Both the position numbers and the translations under genes were made by a program. From Bifidobacterium aemilianum (GTDB lineage Bacteria > Actinomycetota > Actinomycetes > Actinomycetales > Bifidobacteriaceae), in assembly GCF_003315635.1 (NCBI RefSeq), contig NZ_PDCG01000004.1, forward strand, positions 62,001-126,000: a DNA stretch of 64,000 nt, read 5' to 3'. Below the pieces are notes generated by a model. That model was not told the DNA's origin and searched no databases. It saw only the letters and a program-made list of their open reading frames with translations. This document shows positions 59,220 to 64,000 of the stretch, one piece after another (positions within the stretch are counted from its first letter, which is position 1; each line of letters begins with the position of its first letter).

Positions 59220-59815
59220 CGAATCTGGAAAGCAACCGGCCACGGTGCTCGCTCCCGCTGTGCAGATCGTACGCTTGGAGGGGGCCGGAGATTCGCGGGT
59301 CGTCAGACAAGGGGCGGACCTGGTGGAAGGGGCGGGCACAGCGGCCAAGAACTTGGGTGCGTCCTTTCTGACCTTGCCATCCTTGCCGTCCTTGCCGACG
59401 GGAGAATTCATATCCCCCTGCCGACCCTGCCATCCGAGGTGACTGTTGAACCCTGAAGAGAGCCCCTCCTGCGCCCCGGCGGCCGGAACGAATATCACAC
59501 TTCCTACTGGCAGCATTGCAATTGTCAGCACCACGGCGGGCAACACAAGCATGGCATGTTTCCACATGCTCATTGCCCCCATCAATACGAAAGCCATGCC
59601 CACATGCTCTATGGGCAAGGCCATTACACGAATTCGCAGGAACCCGCATCCTTGCGAGTCCACATTGTGTTCTCGGTAGCTTACAAGCACAAACCAGGCA
59701 AGGCCAAACAGAGGTACACGCCGCTGGGAAGCGGGGCTAGACCGTGTTGGCGTTCAGCGAACGGAGCCGCCAAGCTGCCGCATAGACACCCGCTGACGCA
59801 TAAGCACAGGAATGG

Positions 59816-60967
59816 TCAGGGCAGAAGTGCGCAGAAGAGGGCCTCGAAGACCAGCAGGGGGTTGCCATTGCCCAGAAGCCGGCGACGGGCCTGGCTGATG
59901 GCCTCCAAACGGCGGACGGCCCCCTGGCGGTCCAGCTGGGCGGACAGGTCCGCTATGGCACGGCGGTTTTCCAGATTGACCAGACCGACCGAATCCTCGG
60001 CAGCATTTTGCAGGACGGCCACATCCCGGTAGATGCTGGCTATGGAGTTCAGCGCCCGGTCCAACACATCTCTGGTCCGGCGGGTGGCCAGCCGTTTGAT
60101 CTGGTCCTTCTTCCCGATGGCGTTGTATGCGGAACGCAGCTTGGGTGGAATCCGGTCGCCCTCGGCCAGGCCGTTGACCCGGCGAAAGGACAGCTCCTCG
60201 GCATGGATCTGCTGTTCGGCGTCACGGGTGGCCTGCGATGAGGAGCTGTCAATCAGACTGGCGGCCAGGAGCACAGCGTCCGAGGCCCTGTGCAGGTTCA
60301 GCACGCCGACGATCAACTCGTCACGGTCGTGCATGACCAGCTCGTTGCTGGCATAGAGCTTGGCCACGCCGATGTGCCCCTCGGCCAGGCGGGCGGCCCG
60401 CTGGGCCACCTTGGCCTCGGCGCCGACCTCCTTGGTCAGGTAGTCGGCCACGGCTTGGGGCTGGGGCACGGCCAGGTTGACGATGCGGGTACGGGAGCGG
60501 ATCGTGGGCAGCACGTCCTGGGCGCTGGGGGCGCATAGGAGCCAGATGGTGTGGGCGCTGGGTTCCTCGATCTCCTTGAGGAGGACGTTGGTGGTGCGTT
60601 CCAGCATCCGGTCCACATCCTCGATGATGATGATCCGCCAGGGTGCCGTGGATGGCATCTGCTCGGAGATGCCGATGAGCTCGCGCACCTCCTTGATGCC
60701 GATGGTGACCTTGTCGGTGGCCAGAACCTCAACATCCGGGTGGGAGCCGGCCAGAATCTGCTGGGTGGCGCGGGTGGGCTCGTCGGCCATGCCATGGTCT
60801 GGGTCCTCCAGGGCTGCGGCGAAGGCCCGGGCCAGGTTGGACCGCCCGGACCCGGGAGGCCCGCAAATCAGCCAGGATTGGGCGATGGCCTTGGGGTCGC
60901 CAGATGCGACGGCCTGCAGCTGCCTGACCACCCGGTCCTGCCCGATGATCGAATCCCAGACGCTCAT
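59816..60967 (-). CDS. holB: DNA polymerase III delta-prime subunit
   Basis: A 383-residue clamp-loader subunit. The AAA+ fold is present (WDSIIGQDRVVRQLQAV, APWRIIIIEDVDRMLERTTNVLLKEIEEP quoted in part), with the P-loop altered to GPPGSGRSN, Arg in place of the usual Lys; delta-prime proteins do not need ATP binding. The SRT(R) arginine-finger segment is IRSRTRIV. The start MSVWDSI at 60967 fits the family; GGGAG lies eight bases upstream. It is downstream of tmk, the usual tmk-holB order. Confidence 0.94.
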   Translation of the reverse strand: MSVWDSIIGQDRVVRQLQAVASGDPKAIAQSWLICGPPGSGRSNLARAFAAALEDPDHGMADEPTRATQQILAGSHPDVEVLATDKVTIGIKEVRELIGISEQMPSTAPWRIIIIEDVDRMLERTTNVLLKEIEEPSAHTIWLLCAPSAQDVLPTIRSRTRIVNLAVPQPQAVADYLTKEVGAEAKVAQRAARLAEGHIGVAKLYASNELVMHDRDELIVGVLNLHRASDAVLLAASLIDSSSSQATRDAEQQIHAEELSFRRVNGLAEGDRIPPKLRSAYNAIGKKDQIKRLATRRTRDVLDRALNSIASIYRDVAVLQNAAEDSVGLVNLENRRAIADLSAQLDRQGAVRRLEAISQARRRLLGNGNPLLVFEALFCALLP

Positions 60968-61131
60968 GCTCTCAACTCCCATGGTAGACGAATGCCACTG
61001 CCTACAGAAGACCTCTCAACTGCTCGTAGTCCGGGCTCAGGTCCGCCATACATTGTAGGCACCAGTCTACAGACCCGAGCCGTGGCCGTCATTCCAACAG
61101 CAGTGGGTTGGGCTTCTCGCTCGCAAGTGCC

Positions 61132-61830
61132 TTAGGCCAGCAGGCCTTCGCAGTCGGGTTGAATCTGCCGCCAGACCTGGTCTATGGGTTGGCTGGCATC
61201 AATGACTCTGAAGCGTTGCCGTTCTTGGGCTGCCAGCTTCAGGAACTCCTGGCGGGTGCGGGTCTGGAAGTCACTGCCCGCGGATTCCATCCTGTCGGCA
61301 GCCCCACTGAAGCGCTGGTGGGAGAGGGCCGGATCCATATCCAGCAGGTAGGTGCGGGCGGGCAGGAGCCCGTCGGTGGCCCAGAGGCTCAAGGATCGGA
61401 TGGCCGCTGCGGTCAGTTCACGGCCGCCTGCCTGGTAGGCCAGGGATGAGTCCAGGTAGCGGTCGGAGATGACCACTGCGCCAGCGTCCATGGCCGGGCG
61501 GATGACCTGGGCCACATGCTGGGCCCGGTCGGCGGCGAAGAGCAGGGCCTCGGCACGGGGGCTGATGTCAACCTCCTGGCCCTCCTCGTCGGTCCCGGCC
61601 TCAAGAAGCAACCCGCGTAGAGCTACTCCCAGCTGGGTTCCACCAGGTTCACGGGTCACTACCACCTGCCTGCCACGGGACTCCAGAAAGACTCTCAGCC
61701 GTTCAACCTGGGTGGTCTTGCCCACGCCGTCTACGCCCTCGAAGGAGATGAAGAGCCCCTGGGACCGACCTATATCCTGCCGAGTCGCACTCTGGCCCGT
61801 GTTCAGCACCGCCTCCTGACCCATGCTCAT
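61132..61830 (-). CDS. tmk: Thymidylate kinase
   Basis: Phosphorylates dTMP to dTDP. The P-loop is [16 protein letters not shown]; the DRY-type motif is [14 protein letters not shown]; the REPGGT motif is [12 protein letters not shown]. 232 residues including a 25-residue N-terminal extension. The ATG at 61830 overlaps the topA stop (ATGA), implying coupling; an ATG two codons later is possible. It belongs with topA upstream and holB downstream. Confidence 0.95.
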   Translation of the reverse strand: MSMGQEAVLNTGQSATRQDIGRSQGLFISFEGVDGVGKTTQVERLRVFLESRGRQVVVTREPGGTQLGVALRGLLLEAGTDEEGQEVDISPRAEALLFAADRAQHVAQVIRPAMDAGAVVISDRYLDSSLAYQAGGRELTAAAIRSLSLWATDGLLPARTYLLDMDPALSHQRFSGAADRMESAGSDFQTRTRQEFLKLAAQERQRFRVIDASQPIDQVWRQIQPDCEGLLA

Positions 61831-64000
61831 GCTTTCTTGCTTGAGGCTGCTGTCTTGCTGGCAGCGCTCTTGCGAGTCGTCGTGGCCTTCTTGGCTCCCG
61901 TGGCCTTCTTCGCGGTCGAAGTCTTCTTGGTGGTTGAGGTCTTCCGCGCTGTGGTCTTCTTGGCGGTCGTCTTCTTGGCCGTGGTCCGCCTGGACCGGCG
62001 TTTGGTCGGCCCCGCAGCCCGCTTCTCGGCCAGGAGTCTGAAGGCCTCGGCCGGGTCGATGGATTCGGGGGTGTACTGCTTGGGCAGGGTCCGGTTGGTT
62101 TCGCCATCAGTGATGTAGGCCCCATAGAAGCCGTCCTTGATGGTGACGTTCTTGCCGTTCTCGGGGTCCGCCCCCAGTTCGCGCAGCGGCGGCTTGGCCT
62201 GGCCACGCCCACGGCCACGGCCGTACTTGGGCTGGGCGAAGAGTTCCTTGGCCTTGGCCAGGTCGACGGTGAAGATCTCGTCCTCACTGGTCAGGGACCT
62301 GGTCTCGCTCTTGCCATCGGTCGAGGTCTTGGTCAGGTAGGGGCCGTAGCGCCCGTTGTTGGCCACCACGGTCGCCTTGCTGACCTCACCGGTCTTGCTA
62401 TCGGTCTCCTCGACCTCACCGACCTCCCGGGGCAGGCTGAGGAGCTTCAGGGCATCCTGCAGGCTGATGGTGTCCGGGCTCATGGTCTTGAAGAGGGAGG
62501 CCATGCGGGGCTTGGGGGCCTCGGCCTTCTTCTTGCTGCTTCTGCTGGCTGACTTGGAGGATGGCTTGCCACCATCATCCTTGCCATCGGCGGTCCCGGA
62601 GGGCTCAGCCTCTGGCAGGGTCAGCGACACATAGGGCCCGAACCGCCCCACCCGCACTTCGACCTTGCCGCCGGTCTTCGGGTCGGTGCCCAGCTCACGG
62701 GGTCCGCCGGCATTGTTCTCAATCAGCTCGTGACCGGCCGCCACCGTCAGCTCGTCGGGAGCCATGGTGTCGGGGATGGAGGCACGCTTGGGGTTGCCGT
62801 TGGCATCCAGGTGCTCCATGTCCTCCAGGTAGGGCCCGTAGCGGCCGACCCGTACATGCAGGCCGTCGCCGATCTCGATGGTGTTGATGGCCCGGGCGTC
62901 AATCTCACCCAACTGGCCCACCTGCTCCTGCAGGCCCTGGTGGGCCTGGTCGGCGTTCTTGGCCGCCCCATCGCCGGACCCGAAGTAGAAGGCCGTCAGC
63001 CATTCCTTGCCGGTCTCGGCCCCGTGGGCAATCTGGTCCAGCCCGTTCTCCATGTCGGCGGTGAACTCGTAGTCCACATACTTGGGGAACTTGGTCTCGA
63101 GCAGCTTGGTGACCGCGAAGGCCAGCCAGGAGGGAATCAGGGCCCGGCCACGCTCATAGACATAGCCGCGGTCGATGATGGTGGAGATGATGCTGGCGTA
63201 GGTCGAGGGCCGGCCTATCTCCTTGGCTTCCAAGGTCTTGACCAGGGAGGCTTCGGTGTAGCGGGCGGGGGGCTGGGTCTGGTGCCCCTCGGCCTCGACT
63301 GCGGAAGCCTGGAGAACATCGCCCTGCTTCATGGGTGGCAGGGCCGCGTTGTCGTCCGGGGACTCGCCCTTGGCCTTGGCCTTGCCCGCGTCACCGTGAT
63401 TGGCGGGTCTGCCCCAACCGGTGGCCTTCATGAATCCGGGGAATTCGATGACGGTACCCGATGCCTGGAAAGTGGCGGGCCCCTCCTTGCCGGCATCGGC
63501 AGAGAGCTTGATGGTGGCGGTCGAACCGGTGGCGTCCGCCATCTGTGATGCCAGGGTCCGCTGCCAGATCAGGGTGTAGAGCTTGAGCTGGTCGGGCGGC
63601 AGGCTGGTGGCCAGCTGGGCCGGGTCGCGGAAGCTGGACCCCGCCGGGCGGATGCACTCGTGGGCCTCCTGGGCGCCGGCGGTCTTGGTGGCGTACTGCT
63701 TGGGTTTGTCGGCCAGGTAGGAGGAGCCGTAATGGTATTCGACGGCGGAGCGGGCGGCTGCGATGGCCTCCTGGGAGAGGGTCACCGAATCGGTACGCAT
63801 GTAGGTGATGTAGCCGTTCTCGTAGAGTCCCTGGGCGGCACGCATGGTCTGCCGGGAGCTCATGGAAAGGCGGTTTCCTGCCGCCTGCTGGAGGGTGGAG
63901 GTGGTGAAGGGTGGCAGGGGCCGGCGGCGGTAGGGCTTCGACTCGGTGGAGACCACCTCGAAATCCGCTGCTTTCAGGGTCTTGGCCAGGGCTTGGGCCT
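61827..64000 (-). CDS. topA: DNA topoisomerase I, partial (N-terminus beyond right edge)
   Basis: Type IA topoisomerase relaxing negative supercoils. The catalytic Tyr is in [16 protein letters not shown]. The C-terminal region shows four repeated TopA_C-type units ([37 protein letters not shown]) instead of zinc fingers. The end is a Lys/Ala/Thr tail of about 50 residues (repeats of KKTTAKK and KKTSTAKK type), as in other actinobacteria. The Toprim domain lies outside the window. Confidence 0.95.
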   Translation of the reverse strand, partial: AQALAKTLKAADFEVVSTESKPYRRRPLPPFTTSTLQQAAGNRLSMSSRQTMRAAQGLYENGYITYMRTDSVTLSQEAIAAARSAVEYHYGSSYLADKPKQYATKTAGAQEAHECIRPAGSSFRDPAQLATSLPPDQLKLYTLIWQRTLASQMADATGSTATIKLSADAGKEGPATFQASGTVIEFPGFMKATGWGRPANHGDAGKAKAKGESPDDNAALPPMKQGDVLQASAVEAEGHQTQPPARYTEASLVKTLEAKEIGRPSTYASIISTIIDRGYVYERGRALIPSWLAFAVTKLLETKFPKYVDYEFTADMENGLDQIAHGAETGKEWLTAFYFGSGDGAAKNADQAHQGLQEQVGQLGEIDARAINTIEIGDGLHVRVGRYGPYLEDMEHLDANGNPKRASIPDTMAPDELTVAAGHELIENNAGGPRELGTDPKTGGKVEVRVGRFGPYVSLTLPEAEPSGTADGKDDGGKPSSKSASRSSKKKAEAPKPRMASLFKTMSPDTISLQDALKLLSLPREVGEVEETDSKTGEVSKATVVANNGRYGPYLTKTSTDGKSETRSLTSEDEIFTVDLAKAKELFAQPKYGRGRGRGQAKPPLRELGADPENGKNVTIKDGFYGAYITDGETNRTLPKQYTPESIDPAEAFRLLAEKRAAGPTKRRSRRTTAKKTTAKKTTARKTSTTKKTSTAKKATGAKKATTTRKSAASKTAASSKKA

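Larger units (their letters stand above)
55687..59573 (-). pseudogene. Decayed LPxTG-anchored surface protein with two LRR modules
   Basis: The pieces read as one original gene of about 1,290 codons. Signal peptide after ATG 59573 (hydrophobic core VLPAVVLTIAMLPVG, then AAGAQEG); leucine-rich-repeat module A; a Listeria-Bacteroides-type repeat; LRR module B; two more such repeats; Gly/His/Asp-rich spacer; LPSTG plus hydrophobic helix. The frame is broken by three in-frame TAA stops (59217-59219, 58584-58586, 56023-56025) and by frameshifts near 57845, 57593, 57565, 57480, 56640 and 56525. Such proteins are sortase-anchored adhesins. The original N-terminal start is uncertain. Confidence 0.85.

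Overview
The window is a high-GC, tightly packed actinobacterial chromosome segment. The gene set and order (F1Fo-ATP synthase operon beside metA, gatCAB, rho, a GlnR-type regulator, DUF2469, short formate-tetrahydrofolate ligase, PepD/C69 dipeptidase, TopA with a Lys/Ala tail) suggest the family Bifidobacteriaceae, most likely Bifidobacterium. The species cannot be assigned by reading alone. No prophage, intact insertion sequence, rRNA or CRISPR array was seen.

Left part (1-14.3 kb): the atpBEFHAG run lies on the minus strand and is cut by the left edge inside atpG. It is followed by metA, an initiator tRNA-Met, and a small lower-GC patch (about 7.1-7.7 kb) with an orphan small ORF and a probable acetyltransferase remnant. 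A DUF1287 protein comes next, then two divergent regulator/target pairs: LysR with a zinc-type dehydrogenase, and LacI with an amino-acid permease. An SMR exporter lies between the pairs.

Middle (14.3-44 kb): ddh (meso-diaminopimelate dehydrogenase), glgE (maltosyltransferase), ppa, mntP with a structured leader, a membrane protein of unknown function, a GlnR-type regulator, nth, an orphan family-5 binding protein and valS. A perfect 38-bp palindrome separates valS from a convergent secreted protein of unknown function. Then come chorismate mutase, rho, an FAD oxidoreductase, DUF2469 with a GNAT enzyme, and a long minus-strand run: rmuC, a phosphoribosyltransferase-like gene, a TrmH methyltransferase, an ABC exporter pair, and gatC-gatA-gatB for tRNA amidation.

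Right part (44-64 kb): a THI5-like binding protein plus permease without an ATPase, preceded by a leader RNA that can fold over its own ribosome binding site. Then a DUF805 protein, an unknown protein, a histidine phosphatase with GtrA, a MIF-like tautomerase, fhs, pepD and a YbhB/PEBP protein. About 3.9 kb is a decayed LPxTG surface protein with two leucine-rich-repeat modules. The window ends with holB, tmk and a topA cut by the right edge.

The least explained signals are non-coding: the leader in front of the THI5-like gene, the mntP leader with a possible small ORF, the inverted-repeat cluster upstream of fhs, the large inverted repeat between rho and chorismate mutase, and a 12-base G tract inside an ABC permease gene.
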